Under the pieces are notes generated by a model. The model worked only from the letters and a program-made list of their open reading frames with translations. It had not been told where the DNA came from and did not search any database. The position numbers were made by a program, and so were the translations under genes. A DNA stretch of 64,000 bases from Phymatolithon calcareum (lineage: Eukaryota; Rhodophyta; Florideophyceae; Hapalidiales). This document shows positions 52,601 through 63,391 of the stretch, piece after piece. The DNA is taken from positions 1,488,001 through 1,552,000 of the forward strand of contig OZ345358.1 of NCBI GenBank assembly GCA_977006965.1. The letters are read 5' to 3'. Position 1 is the stretch's first letter. Every line of letters starts with the position of its first letter.

Positions 52601-52800
52601 TTCCCCAAGTGTCTACCACACTAATGGCAGATAGATTCGGAAACAAAGTCAGACAGCACATGGAGACCCTGGATCGCAACTTGTCAGTCTATGAACTCAA
52701 GGAAGACGACAGAGCGGCAACTGAGAAGGCATTAGATGACCTTTTGCTCTTCAGCAAAAGCATCATCGAGAGTATGCAGCATGAACAAGACCTGTACTGA
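49620..52800 (+). pseudogene. LINE ORF2: AP endonuclease and reverse transcriptase
   Basis: Endonuclease: IATMNVGG (Asn), EFTETHMRPE (catalytic Glu), VVYMSPKSTRQ, ICSDWTARHKIWDRQTNRRG, GPTFQTKKYSSNIDFFVTKG. The terminal S-D-H box reads NTQHRPVCTR. A linker of basic helices leads to RT: GKAPGVDEIKSEML, LVPIHKKGPHHEPENYRPIS, QLGFQKGKSTELAILRATEL, VAVLDLKAAYDTVPRKHLV, RGVPQASPLSPSLYNIFMDE, ILFADDVILLAKS, MTWNTKQGKSEII, VTYLGVSLGPEGV. The C-terminus includes WEYAMHLTPWTENV and FGRFPQVSTTLMADRFGN. Defects: frameshift about 50690, TAA at 50826 and 51302, frameshift about 52020. Nicking and target-primed reverse transcription would be its role. Confidence 0.88.
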
Positions 52801-53054
52801 AAGAAGAAGCGACGCCTCGAAACTGTTACGAAGAGCAATCAAAACAACCGAACACATGCTAAGGTCCCAGATTGAATGCCAGACATAAGAGTAGAGCCGC
52901 CCTAGCGAGGGCAGCACCTGAGGAAGCCCTGCCCGTATATTCGCATGACTGCGGGGCTTTAAAAAAATTGCAATAAAAAAGTATCGTTTCCATGTCCTTC
53001 TGTACTTGCACTGCTGCTGTCGATACGCGGATGTATCAGGTGTTATGTGTAGCT

Positions 53055-54165
53055 AGCGAACAAGGTACTAGCACAAGTTCCGGAGGTCACGTACCTTGGA
53101 GTATCCCGTGACCCCGGAAGAGTCACAGATACGTTAATGATGCAACGACTAAAGAAAGCAAGGACGGCCGTGTACGAGTTGCGTACACTGGAAGTGTTCA
53201 AGAAAGGGCTGAGTATACAGAAGTGTATTCAGGTATACAAGGCAGTAGCGCAGCCACGCTGGGAGTACGCAATGCACTTAACGCCCTGGTCAGAAGACGT
53301 ACAAAATGCCGTCAAAGAAGTAGAAGCAACATTCTTCAATCAAGTATTCGGGCCACTGGCCCGAAGAAGGACGGAAAGGCTCCGTCTTCTGTGCCGGATC
53401 CAGGCGGCCCCACATTGACTAGAAATCTTGGCCTTCAAAATTCTGATAAGGAACAAGGCGAAGGAACGTATGTTTCAAATGAAGTGCCTGAAAGAAGAAA
53501 CAACCATGAATGGCAGTACACGAGGAAAGATATCGCCGCGATGGAGACCAGAGAGCCGTTCGGTGAAGCTGTAAAGCATATCCAAACAAACCAATCTTCG
53601 CAAACACTTCGATCGAAATTTCTGGAAATGGAAGGAGACCGCCTAGAATCGAAGCGGAAAAGAAAGATACAATTCGGCAAGACAAGAAAATTGCCAGCAA
53701 TCCTCAAGCTCCCCACGGTGAATCACGGACAACTCGCGCTGCAGTATGCCTGTAGCAGATTCCCACAGGTGTCAACAACAAGTATGACTGAAGAATTCGG
53801 CACCAGAGCCAGAGAGCATGTGGAGACTCTTGAGCGCACGCTAGCAGGGTACGAACTCGAAGGAGAAAAACGACTGGAAACAGAAAAGGCGCAACATGAG
53901 CTCTTACTATTTAGAAAGACACTCATAGAACGCATAGAGAACGAAGAAGGCCTGTATTAGTCTGCAGAATGCAAGGCAAAAAGTGGTCGAGTCCAAGCAT
54001 CAACAATCCCGTAGAATACTGAGATACTTTGAGTCCTGAGTTATCCCGTCCGCCATTCTGGTGGACGTTTCTTGAGCTGCACAAAGGTAGGTAGCATCAG
54101 AGGAAGCATTGCCCATATTTTCGGAAGTCTGTGGGGATTTTAAATAAACTTGAAAGGAAAAAAAA
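53055..54165 (+). mobile_element. 5'-truncated LINE, second family
   Basis: GTGTT(A/T)TGTGT(G)AGC flanks the copy (53040-53054, 54166-54181), an imperfect target duplication. It starts inside the post-RT region (VTYLGVSRDPGRVTD-like) and keeps the C-terminal coding part and a 3' region with the ACTTCCGAAAATATGGGCAA block (complement) used to recognise relatives at 1922, 15141, 26463 and 56150. Confidence 0.8.
53137..53960 (+). pseudogene. LINE ORF2 C-terminus
   Basis: MMQRLKKARTAVYELRTLEV and RWEYAMHLTPWSEDVQNAVK occupy the first frame (stop at 53418). After a frameshift near 53410 the second frame reads TREPFGEAVKHIQTNQSSQT, SRFPQVSTTSMTEEFGTRAR and ends ELLLFRKTLIERIENEEGLY. Close homologue of the C-terminus at 52111-52800. 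Confidence 0.8.
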
Positions 54166-54181
54166 GTGTTTTGTGTGCAGC

Positions 54182-55434
54182 GTACTCATACACTGGCCTG
54201 ATAAGGACTTTGAAGAGCCTGATGCTCTTTTCAGTGCTGTACCCTCTCCTTGTCATGCCTAGGGAGCTCATGGTCGCATTTTGGCGCTTACGTTTTTGAA
54301 TCGCTCCAGAAGCCTGTCGTCACGGACTCCGTTCTCATAAATAGACATGCCGAGGAATTCTACTGTGCGCCTAATTTACACTTCCTCTTTCGCCAGCAGA
54401 AGTGCTCTTCTGGTTCTCTTCTTTGAGAGTATGACTGAGCACTTACGAATCGACTCAGTCATTCGACACGTACATGCCCATTCGGTGCATTCATTGAGCA
54501 TCTCTTGCAGCTCGTCTTCATGCCTTGCCATTAGTATGACGTCGTCCGCGAACATATTTTCACGAAGATTCACACTAGAATCGTTGAAGTTCAGAGCAGT
54601 TATTCTTTCTGCTCGGGTGTCCATAATGATGTTGAACAGTGTTGGGCTGATGGGGGAAAGCTAGGGGACTCCGCGCTCGCTTTTTCCTGGCGTTCTTCTC
54701 GTATCGTTCATAACAGTGAAATGTGTCCTCTGCAGAGAGAGGGAACATTTGCTAATAGCCTGAGATCGATTTCTCGCATTAGCTCCTCTCATGGGACTCG
54801 GTCGTATGCTGAATTCAAGTCGAGTACGGCTTTCGTGTTCCTTCCTTGTCTTACGGCTGCTTTATAGCGGAGGAGGGCTCTTTCCGTGCCTTTGCGTGGC
54901 TGGAATCCCATTTGTGATCTGTTGTAGGCAGTTTATCCACCGCTGATTCAAATATATTGCGAGCGTGTGATAAGAGTGAAATCGACCAGTTGCTTTTTGG
55001 AGAGCTTGGGTCTCCTTTCTTGAATATCGGAACCACCAACGCATTATTCCAATCGTCAGGCCAGCAAACGAGCCGTCCAGCTTTTGTGATCGTTGCTAGT
55101 AGAAAGTTGTAGCTTTCTTCCGGGGTAAGTAGCAGTGCTTCAGATAAGATACTGTCCGGTCCAGCTGTGTTTTGTGTCGGGGCACGTCGGAGGTGCAGCG
55201 TATCATGGGCTATGATTCGATTAAGCCGTTTCTTCCGCAGGCTCTCACTTCGTGCTTCATTTGGAACACCAGTGCTTCCCGAACGGAAACACTTTTTTCC
55301 TCTCAACCCGATTCGGAGGTATTCTCATGAACTTTGTAATTGCCTTTGAATTCTCGTTTCCTGTTCTTTCTATGAACCCCATGAAAACTACCACCCAAGA
55401 TGGAAAACAAATTTCTGCAACAGTCATCTTGTTA
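54182..55434 (-). pseudogene. LINE reverse transcriptase, third family, degenerate
   Basis: Minus-strand blocks: TQNTAGPDSILSEALLLTPE, DDWNNALVVPIFKKGDPSSP and WSISLLSHARNIFESAVDKL (54851-55306). After frameshifts come NMFADDVILMARHEDELQEM and MTESIRKCSVILSKKRTRRA (54376-54624). The A-G-P-D, K-K-G-D and F-A-D-D boxes fix it as LINE RT. It was later hit by the truncated LINE at 55450. Confidence 0.75.
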
Positions 55435-55449
55435 TCAATTACGGTAACT

Positions 55450-55914
55450 TTTTTATTGCAATTTTTTTAAAGCCCCGCAGTCATGCGAATATACGGGCAG
55501 GGCTTCCTCAGGTGCTGCCCTCGCTAGGGCAGCTCTACTCTTATGTCTGGCATTCTATCTGAGACCCTATCATGTGTTCGGTTGTTTTGATTGCTCTTCG
55601 TAACAGTTTCGAGGCGTCGCTTCTTCTTTCAGTACAGGTCTTGTTCATGCTGCATACTCTCGATGATGCTTTTGTTGAAGAGCAAAAGGTCATCTAATGA
55701 CTTCTCAGTTGCCGCTCTGTCGTCTTCCTTGAGTTCATAGGCTGACAAGTTGCGCTCCAGGGTCCCCATGTGCTGTCTGACTTTGTTTCCGAATCTATCT
55801 GCCATTAGTGTGGTAGACAATTGGGGAAATCTTCCAAAGGCGTACTGAACCGCCAGTTGCCTGTGTTTCAGTTGTGGAAATTTGAGTATTGCAGGGAGTT
55901 CTCTTGTCTTGTCG
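55450..55914 (-). mobile_element. 5'-truncated LINE copy with perfect 15-bp target duplication
   Basis: TCAATTACGGTAACT is present at 55435-55449 and 55915-55929. The 465-bp insert is the 3' end of the 47.5-kb LINE, inverted: tail, stem AAGCCCCGC...GCAGGGCTT, 3' region, then ORF2 codons STTLMADRFGNKVRQHMGTL to the stop at 55629. Very similar to 52590-52979, hence recent. Confidence 0.92.
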
Positions 55915-55929
55915 TCAATTACGGTAACT

Positions 55930-56149
55930 GCTCGATGCGCTGTATCAATGCTGGGTGCCTTTCATCGTACTGCTGTGGGTGTAGCCTCGCAGCCAATTTC
56001 ACTTGTTTCTCTTTAAGTAGTGGACTTTAGTCCAACTTTCAATAAACGACAGAGCAAAGCACGCTCTCCACTTTTCTTCACCGTCAATCCTCGCAGCACC
56101 AACCGCTGCAAGAACGTACCAAGCAACAGGAGGGCTCCTTTGAGATTTC
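55930..56149. other. no recognisable gene
   Basis: Continuation of the insertion target; nothing recognised. Confidence 0.4.
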
Positions 56150-56290
56150 TAGTTTTTTTTGAGCAAAGTTTATGTAAAAGCCCCACAGACTTCCGAAGAT
56201 ACGGGAAAGGCTTCCTCAGTTGCTACCTACCTTTGTGTAGCTTACGAAAAAGCACCGCCAGAGGGGCGGGCGGAAAACTTAGGATCTCAG
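56150..56290 (-). mobile_element. LINE 3' untranslated fragment
   Basis: TTTTTTTTGAGCAAAGTTTA, then AAAAGCCCCACAGACTTCCG, GAAAGGCTTCCTCAG and CTACCTTTGTGTAGCTTACG match the 3' region of the second LINE family. No coding part remains and no target duplication was found. Confidence 0.65.
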
Positions 56291-56615
56291 ATATCCCATC
56301 TAAATTGCAGAACTCCTCCCGGGTAGCGAGGCGTCATTGTGTGTTCATTGCGCCACATTTTGGAGCTCGGTGATCAGTGCACCGAGCTCGTTTCACAGCT
56401 GATCCGATAGCATGTCGTAACCGCGGATGGCAGGTGGCGCGGTACTCGCGAAAGTCCCTATTGATTAAGGGAGTTGACATCGTCTCTATAGACGCTCTGC
56501 CGGCAGCAGCATACCGCTGGTATTTAGGTATTCTCTGGAAACCGACTTCTTGCTCGGTGTTGCACATCTTCTCCACTTCCGCCGCCGTGCTCGTTCCTCG
56601 GCTGTTTGCTCCGCG

Positions 56616-56881
56616 TGTAACGCCTCGAGGTTGGTTGTAAAGAAAAGGTTGTTTTACTTCATGATCGATGCCCTCTTCTCCGGTGAGGGGAGAAGAGAAC
56701 CGCTTAAATAGGCAAATTTCGCCCTCCAGCTTTCAAGCCTCCAGCTATTGGCTAAATTCGCAATCGCTAAAAATCTAACTACCAGCTCTCGGGATGTTCT
56801 CGCATCCCTCGAGGTATCTCCTTGGGTTGCGTGGCTTCCCATGAGATCAGCTCTGGCAAGCTATGCCATGAAATGTTTACA
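56616..56881 (-). repeat. gypsy copy 2, 3' LTR
   Basis: 266 bp, three differences from the partner LTR. Contains CTTCTCCGGTGAGGGGAGAAG, a strong inverted repeat. Confidence 0.95.
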
Positions 56882-56918
56882 GCGCCCCATACACTTGCCG
56901 ACTTGCTTGGTGAGTGTA

Positions 56919-59900
56919 TCAAAAGTTCGTGATCATGGCATTCGCTTTAGTTGCCTGCTTCTTTTTCTTGGTCTTCTGTAAGAATTCGGCCAGTTGCTCT
57001 GGAACATCTTCATGTAGGTCTTTGATGGAATTCCATGTCCAATCCACTTTGTCTGGAAGTCCCATCCACTGCACTTGTACAAAAATCCCATCGCTTGCTT
57101 CACCAATATCCTTCAGACTTTCAATCATTTCAAATTTCGCTTCCGAGTGTTCAGCATGTTCAAGCAGCTTTTTCGACACTTGTTTGCCGTCCATATTCAC
57201 CTTGTACGTATGTAAGCGTCCAGCGTGCACAGTTTCTTTTTTATCTTTCGTCAGATCCGTAACTTCATAAACCAGTTCGCTCAATACATCGGTGATCCTT
57301 TTTGGACCAGTCCGGCGGAACTTCATCTTATGCCCCTTATCTTGTGCTCTTCGTACCAGTACCAAATCTCCCATGTTAAAATTCGGGTTGATGATATTTG
57401 TCTTCTTGTTATGATGTTCAATATGCCTTTTCCGGTTCATATTCACCTTTTTCGTCACGCTCTTGTGCATTTCATCAAAAGCGCTCTGCAGCATATCAAT
57501 GTGCACGAGCTGTAAAGCTCTTATATGAGTCAAAGTACCTGACTCATGAATGTCCATTGTCCCATTCTCCAGAATCAAATGTGACCGTGCGGGTTTCAAT
57601 CCAGTCATTACTTCAAGAGGCGATCTGTACGTTCCATCGCTCCTTATGTCGAGTCTTTTCAAAGGTGCCTCGTTCAAAGTTGTCATTACCATGCCCACAA
57701 CTGCACGCCAGTCATGGGGTCCAAGCTTCATTTCTGACTGCAGTGCTTTACAAGCCGCCAGTGTGTGCCTCATGCAATTCTCCACAGTTCCATTAACCCA
57801 TGGGGAATATGCAACAGTAAACGAGTGCTTAATGTTATGAGTCTTTGACAAGCATTTCATCACTTCATTCTTAAAGTGTGAACCTTGATCGCTTACCCAG
57901 TATTTCATTGCCGTAAATGTCCTTATCCACCGTGCAATTTCATTTGATACTTCTTCTGCATCTGCCTTTATCGCCGGGCATAACCATAAATATGAAGACA
58001 GATCATCACGAAGCACAAGTAAGTACTTCTTGTCGTTCGACCCTTTCCCCATGAACAGGAAGTCGAAGTGAAGTATCTGATTCGGTTCAGTTGCATGATG
58101 TGTTGTTGACAGTGGACGTGGTATCTTGTTTCCCGTTTTGGAGACAAGGCAGTGTATGCAATTTCGAATGAACTCTTTGCAATCATCCGCCATTGTATCC
58201 CATATATACACTTCCTTCAATGCATTTAGCGTCGAGTCAAATCCTCTATGACCCACGCACCCACAATGTCCAATAGTCAAGAGTTTGAGTTGCAAATCAA
58301 TGGATATTGGCGGTATCCAAATCTTGTCTCCCATTTTGTAACATCCTGATGTCACATTTATGCAGTCTTTTGCTAAGATATTACCTTCTTTGGTAAATTT
58401 CTCTTGCTCTTTTTTCACCAATTCTTCGGACGGCCACTCAAAACCTTCATCCATTGGTGATTCCACAATATCCTGTTCTTGCAGAAATAACGTTACGCGC
58501 TTGATAGTGAATTGCTTTCCTCGGTATCCTGCAAACCACCTTGTCATTATGTCCGCCATGACGTTTTTGTCTCCATCTATATGTTCGATAACATAAGAGA
58601 ATCGGGATAGGTACAATGCCCATCTTTGCACTTTTGTGACAACGTAGCGCCCCAATGCTGGTTCAAGAGCTCTAGGATTGTACACAAATAGAAGATTCCA
58701 ATGGTCCGAAAACACGTGGATGTCTGTTTCAACCATGAACATGTAGTCCATTTTCCGAAATACCGTGAATATCGCGAATCCTTCTTTTTCGTAAGTACTC
58801 CAACGCCTTGCTGTGTCCGTGAATGCAGATCCCAAGAATCCAAGTGGTTCATGTACCTGCTCCATTGCAGGTTTGTTCAACTCCTCTGTGTTACGCTGTG
58901 TCACAACTGCCGCCCAAAACAGATCAGAAGCGTCGGTAAATATGCACAAGACCTTGTCATAATCTCTGTGCGATAGTTTCACTGCTTCCTTGACCGAATC
59001 TTGTAACGAGATGAAAGCTTTCAAATGTTCAGATCCCCATCCTATTGATTTGAGCCGTATTTTCTCAATATATTTCTTCTTCCTCGACTTCACCTTAGCA
59101 AATGCAGCTTCAAGTACTTCTCGAAGTGGAGCAACTCGCTCTGAAAAGTCTGGAATAGAAGATAACATCCATTGTAAACAGTAAACGTACTGACACAATT
59201 CCCCTGCAATATCTGGACACGTCATCGTTTGAAGCCCACTCAACTTGCTTGGGTCACATCTTATCCCGTCCTTGTCGATTATTCTTCCACACCAGCGCAC
59301 AGATCGTGCGAAAAATCTGCTTTTCCGGGCGGAAATTTTGAGGTTTCGCTCATCACAAATCCGTAAAAATGTCTCAATCGCTTCCAACAGTTCTTTTTCC
59401 GTCTTGTTGTGAATGAGGAAATCATCAAGCCATGCCTTTAAGAAATTTCGCATCTCTTTGAAGCAAGGTTCAACTTTCGCTTGGAAATTTGCACCACTAT
59501 TCATTGCACCTTGTAGTGTCCTGGTTGGAGTGTATACTCCCCTTGGTGTCATAACGGAATGTATCACTTGGCTGTCTTCATGCAGCGGAAGTTGCCAATA
59601 CCCGCTGCAGAAGTCCATTGTAGCATATACTTCACTTCCAGCAAGATCGAGAAGTTCAGATTCCAAATGTGGCATAGGCCATGCAACTGGTAGAGTTCTT
59701 GCATTGGATGGTTTCATATCAAAAGTCATCCGGTATCTTGCCGGCCAACTCTTCGGTACGAGAAATGTCGCTGACGCCCACGATGCGTTTTCGTTTTATC
59801 TCATCATCTCGTATTCTTCCAACTTGTCCATGTATTTGTCCATGAAATCTCGTTGGTCTGCAGAGTATCTTCGGGCTTTCGCCATGTACGGTGTAGCACC

Positions 59901-60053
59901 CGGTCTCAGTGTTACGCGCATTGGTTCCACCTTCGCAGGTCCATCACCAGGTCCTAACCTCAGTCGCAAAACGTGTCGATATTTTTCAAGCATTTCCAAT
60001 AGTCGCACTTGTCCTTTCTCGCTCAACCCGTTTTCAACTGCATCGTCCATCAT
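56919..60053 (-). pseudogene. gypsy copy 2 pol: RT, RNase H, integrase, chromodomain
   Basis: Frame 59796-60053 (KYRHVLRLRLGPGDG, KARRYSADQRDFMDKYMDKL) ends at a TAA at 59796 in the same frame as the 936-codon ORF 56919-59729. RT: YATMDFCSGYWQLPLHED and FLKAWLDDFLIH. RNase H: LCIFTDASDLFWAAVV and VFSDHWNLLFVY. Integrase: CGCVGHRGFDSTLNAL...CIHC finger, HFDFLFMGKG, WVSDQGSHFK, YSPWVNGTVENCM. C-terminal IFVQVQWMGLPDKVDWTW chromodomain-like module. Apart from that stop the long ORF is intact. Confidence 0.9.
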
Positions 60054-61524
60054 CGTCCATCAGCTTCTTAATCGCTTCGTCCATTTCTTCTTTCGTATCT
60101 TCGCCGAGATCCAACCAATCGATTTCCTCTGTACCATCGTCTTCCGCAGCGTTATCTGAATGATAAACACCCGAATCCATCAACCTTGCGATCGATCCTT
60201 TTGAGTATTTCTGTTCCTCCCTAATTTCTTGTGCATCGACGCTTCCTTCATATTTGTCGCATGCTACTGCGAGCGTTTCCTTTGCATAAAGTCCCAGCGC
60301 ATACAACAAAGGTTCTCCGATAAGTGGTTCGTCCACTTCCGTGGTTGCGACGAGCCAAACCACATTTCGTATCTTCAAAGTCTTTCCGTGTCTTATGCGT
60401 AGTTCAATCGTCATTTTGACTTCCTTGTCGTATTCCACGTGGATTGGTTCCCTGTCCGATCCTTGTATTGCTGCCAAATTAAACTTGCATGGTTTCTTGA
60501 ACGTTTTAACGTTCATTTTGGCTCCTTTTGCCAGCAAACTTGCTAGTAAGTCTGGTGGAAGCAAATTTATATCCGATCCCAGATCTGCACATATCTTCCG
60601 TTGCTCGCATTCAGCGAACACGGCCTGAATACTTGTGCTCTTCTCGTCGGTTTTGATGTCGATCTTCCTCGCTTTCTTATCGCCATTTGTTTTCTTGGGG
60701 CTATTTTGCCTGTGCTTGTATAGCAATTTCTTGGCCTCCTCTGGCGTTGCTTCATCACATTCTGTCATCACAAAATGTCTGATTCCCTTTTCCTTACACT
60801 TTGGATGTAAGCAGATAGGTCTTTTAGGTTTCGCCTTATCCTTAGGTACTTCCTCGTCCTTGGTCGGGCTTTTTGTTTGTTTCGGCTTCTTATGTTCGTA
60901 CACTCTGTCTTGCAATATCGTCTCATCCACCAAAAACTCAATATACTTTTTGACATTCTTGTTGAGACTCGTCTGATATTCCAGGTGTTTCGTCATTGCT
61001 GCCTTCAGTCCAATTGGGAACAATGTTTCTTGGAGAAATTGTATAGTTTTCTTCGGGTTCGTTTCCCGGAAGTTTCCATATCCCACTCCTTCCAACCTTG
61101 TGAATGCGTCGTTTACGTATTCCAATGCTCTGGCTTCTGGACTTTCGATTTTCATGTTCATTCTGAGCCCCTTCATGGCTCTTTCAATGACTTTCGGATT
61201 CACTTCATCATCTCCATCATGTTGCACTATTCCCTTAACGAAAGATTCAATGTGCTCTGACGTCAAGTTCTCAAGCTTCACCATGGGTGCGATCACGTCG
61301 AACTTGCCGATGAAGTGCATGTTACCCAGGAGAGTTCGATCGATGGAAACCTTGTACGATGCGACACTCATTGTCGGCACTTGTTTCATCTTCTCCTTCA
61401 CTTCATCAACATATCGCTGTCTCTCCTTTAAAAATTTCGCAACTTCTTTAGGATCGACACTTCGAAGTATAGGGTGGGTGACCGGTTCAAAAAGTACCAC
61501 ATTCCGCTTCGGCCTTAACTCCAT
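60034..61524 (-). pseudogene. gypsy copy 2 gag-protease
   Basis: 496 codons from MELRPKRNVVLFEP. Gag: helical N-terminal two-thirds; Cys/His cluster CLHPKCKEKGIRHFVMTECD, then a lysine-rich segment. Protease-like KICADLGSDINLLP, with D-L-G where D-[ST]-G is usual, and a second conserved block DEPLIGEPLLYALGL. It runs out of frame at 60034 because of a 10-bp tandem duplication (ATCGTCCATC twice, about 60039-60060 on the plus strand). In copy 1 protease and RT are in one frame, so the shift is mutational rather than programmed. Confidence 0.85.
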
Positions 61525-61615
61525 GCCGATGTCGCACGAGCGGCCGGAAAAGCCGTAGACCTCTTCCTTTCGACCGTTTACGAAAGCAATGTCCCCCGGC
61601 CAGGAAAGAATATTC

Positions 61616-61881
61616 TGTAACGCCTCGGGGTTGGTTGTAAAGAAAAGTTTGTTTTACTTCATGATCGATGCCCTCTTCTCCGGTGAGGGGAGAAGAGAAC
61701 CGCTTAAATAGGCACATTTCGCCCTCCAGCTTTCAAGCCTCCAGCTATTGGCTAAATTCGCAATCGCTAAAAATCTAACTACCAGCTCTCGGGATGTTCT
61801 CGCATCCCTCGAGGTATCTCCTTGGGTTGCGTGGCTTCCCATGAGATCAGCTCTGGCAAGCTATGCCATGAAATGTTTACA
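61616..61881 (-). repeat. gypsy copy 2, 5' LTR
   Basis: 266 bp. Downstream in element sense the sequence begins GAATATTCTTTCCTGGCC, resembling the start of copy 1's leader (GAAATACTTCTTTACCC). Confidence 0.95.
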
Positions 61882-62639
61882 TGCGCAACGTATCCTCTCA
61901 TGAGTGTCACGAAGGCTTCTGCGTTGCTCCTGCCAGTGCGCCTGCTTCCTGTTAAAGCAGTCTTTTTTTTACACATTGGTTGGTTGACGCCTAGCTGTCT
62001 CCGATTACAGCAGCCCCTCGCGGGGATCGGCTTTACGCGGCACTTGAATTGGCTCGCGCTCGGAGCAATTACACAAAGGAAATAACTGAGCATGGCACGC
62101 GGCGTGGTACTTACGTAAGTCCCTATCGAGTAGGGGCGTTGACTTCGTCACTATAGATGATTTTGCGGTAGCGGCATACCGCTTATCTTGAAACCGAGTT
62201 CTTTCTCGGCGTTTCAGGTCTTCTCTTGTGACCGAATTCTTCCTCGATGTTGCAAGTCTTCTCCATTCCCAGTGCCGCGCTCGTTTCTTGGTTGTTTGAT
62301 TTGCGTCGCGTGGACTCGCATGGATGTCACGAAAGCTTCTGCGTTGCTCCTGCCAGTGCGCCTGCTTCCTGTTAAAGCAGTCTTTTTTTACACATTGGTT
62401 GGTTGACGCCTAGCTGTCTCCGATTACAGCAGCCCCTCGCGGGAATCGGCCTTGCGCGGCACTTGGCTTTGTTCGCGCGGGCAGCAACTGCCCGAGGAAA
62501 ACGAACTTGGACCGGCAATGATAGCTTGCTTGTTTCATATGCCGCCTCAATTTGCGGAAGTAGTCAATTTCCTACGGCGGCGATGTGGTGGCATCGGAGT
62601 CACCGAGAAAACTGGAGACTTTGGTGGCGCAACAATGTA

Positions 62640-62850
62640 GGCGCGTTCCCGATCCCGGCGCCCAATTTCCGCGGAGCTACCGCCAAAATGCGCACATTTG
62701 CCAGCCTCATAGGCAAGGGCGCTTCTTCCGGCGCGGACGAACCGCCCGCACCGGAATTCTTGGCTTCTTGGTTTGTGGCCCGGTCGGTCCTTACCTGCTC
62801 AATCAGATGTCTTTACTGTTTGAGCTTTCTAGTGCTCGTGTGACTTGAAA
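62640..62850 (-). pseudogene. fragment related to the 47.1-47.4 kb minus-strand ORF
   Basis: Minus-strand GPTGPQTKKPRIPVRAVRPR parallels GPNGPQTKKDKFPARARAPA at 47.3 kb. Too short to identify. Confidence 0.35.
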
Positions 62851-62986
62851 TTTCTTCCGCCGAATGGCGATTCCTCTGAGATCATTGATCTCTTCGATTA
62901 GATGGGTCACCATTTCCACTGGATCTAATGGCTTCCCTTCGCAGCAATTAGTTTAGGGTCTCCTCCTTTCATTAAGATAAGATTTT

Positions 62987-63391
62987 TCATCTTCTTTGTG
63001 AAGTCTGTTGGAGTTGAAGCAGATTGATCTTCAACCAATTTCTTAAAGCATGCTCGTCTGTTGCCCTGGTCATCTTCTTCACCTGTCTGTCAAGATCTCT
63101 ATGTGCTTGCCAGTCACTGGCCGAGTTAGTTTTCCGGCCCTTCTTGTAGGATTTCGTTCGCAGCTTTGAAATTTTGTCGAGCTCTTTGGTCCAGAATTCC
63201 TTGTATCGGCGAGCCTTCCTTGGCTTTTTGTATGCCCACGGTTTGTTGACGGTATCCCAAGCTCTTCTGTATGCAGTCTGGTAGGCTTCCTCTGTGTCCG
63301 CTCTACGTATTTCCTCAGTTGCTGCCGGAAGACTTGACTGGTACTCGGCCATTGCTTTCTCTTGAAGCTTGTCGCTTTTCCGGGCGCTCAA
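62987..63391 (-). pseudogene. LINE ORF2 linker between endonuclease and RT
   Basis: 134 codons. RRYKEFWTKELDKISKLRTK followed by SASDWQAHRDLDRQVKKMTR has the spacing of the basic helical linker found between endonuclease and RT in LINEs (compare LKRKKLYKRARLSKSSEDWD at about 50720). No RT or endonuclease motif is attached, so this is an isolated scrap and the call is moderate. Confidence 0.5.

Larger units (their letters stand above)
47492..52979 (+). mobile_element. near full-length LINE (AP-endonuclease type)
   Basis: AGTAT(T/C)GTTTCCA lies at 47479-47491 and 52980-52992, a 13-bp target duplication with one mismatch that defines the ends. A ~107-bp 5' leader is followed by ORF1 (47599-49615, one frameshift) and ORF2 (about 49620-52800). 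A ~180-bp 3' region ends in a stem AAGCCCTGC...GCGGGGCTT and the tail TTGCAATAAAAA. A 5'-truncated sister is at 55450-55914. Confidence 0.88.
56616..61881 (-). mobile_element. Ty3/gypsy chromovirus-type LTR retrotransposon (copy 2)
   Basis: 266-bp LTRs (56616-56881, 61616-61881) with TGTAA...TTTACA ends and three differences between them. The flanks CGCG (56612-56615) and TGCG (61882-61885) are a possible 4-bp duplication with one change. Minus-strand coding with the same domain order as copy 1, from which it is clearly diverged in LTR and protein. The polypurine tract GGGGCGC touches the 3' LTR. Confidence 0.93.
56426..62500. repeat. ~400-bp direct duplication, first unit split by gypsy copy 2
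   Basis: Unit 1 = 56426-56615 plus 61882-62087; unit 2 = 62088 to about 62500. Shared blocks: AAGTCCCTAT(T/C)GA...GGG(A/C)GTTGAC, GCATACCGCT, CTTCTCCA, GCTCGTTTCTTGG(T)TGTTTG, TGCTCCTGCCAGTGCGCCTG, TTGGTTGGTTGACGCCTAGC and GCAGCCCCTCGCGGG. The second halves are nearly identical; the first halves are more diverged. No coding capacity. Confidence 0.75.

Noticed and set aside
60034-60053. Programmed ribosomal frameshift between gag-pro and pol in gypsy copy 2
   Set aside because: Explained more simply by a 10-bp tandem duplication; copy 1 has both domains in one frame.
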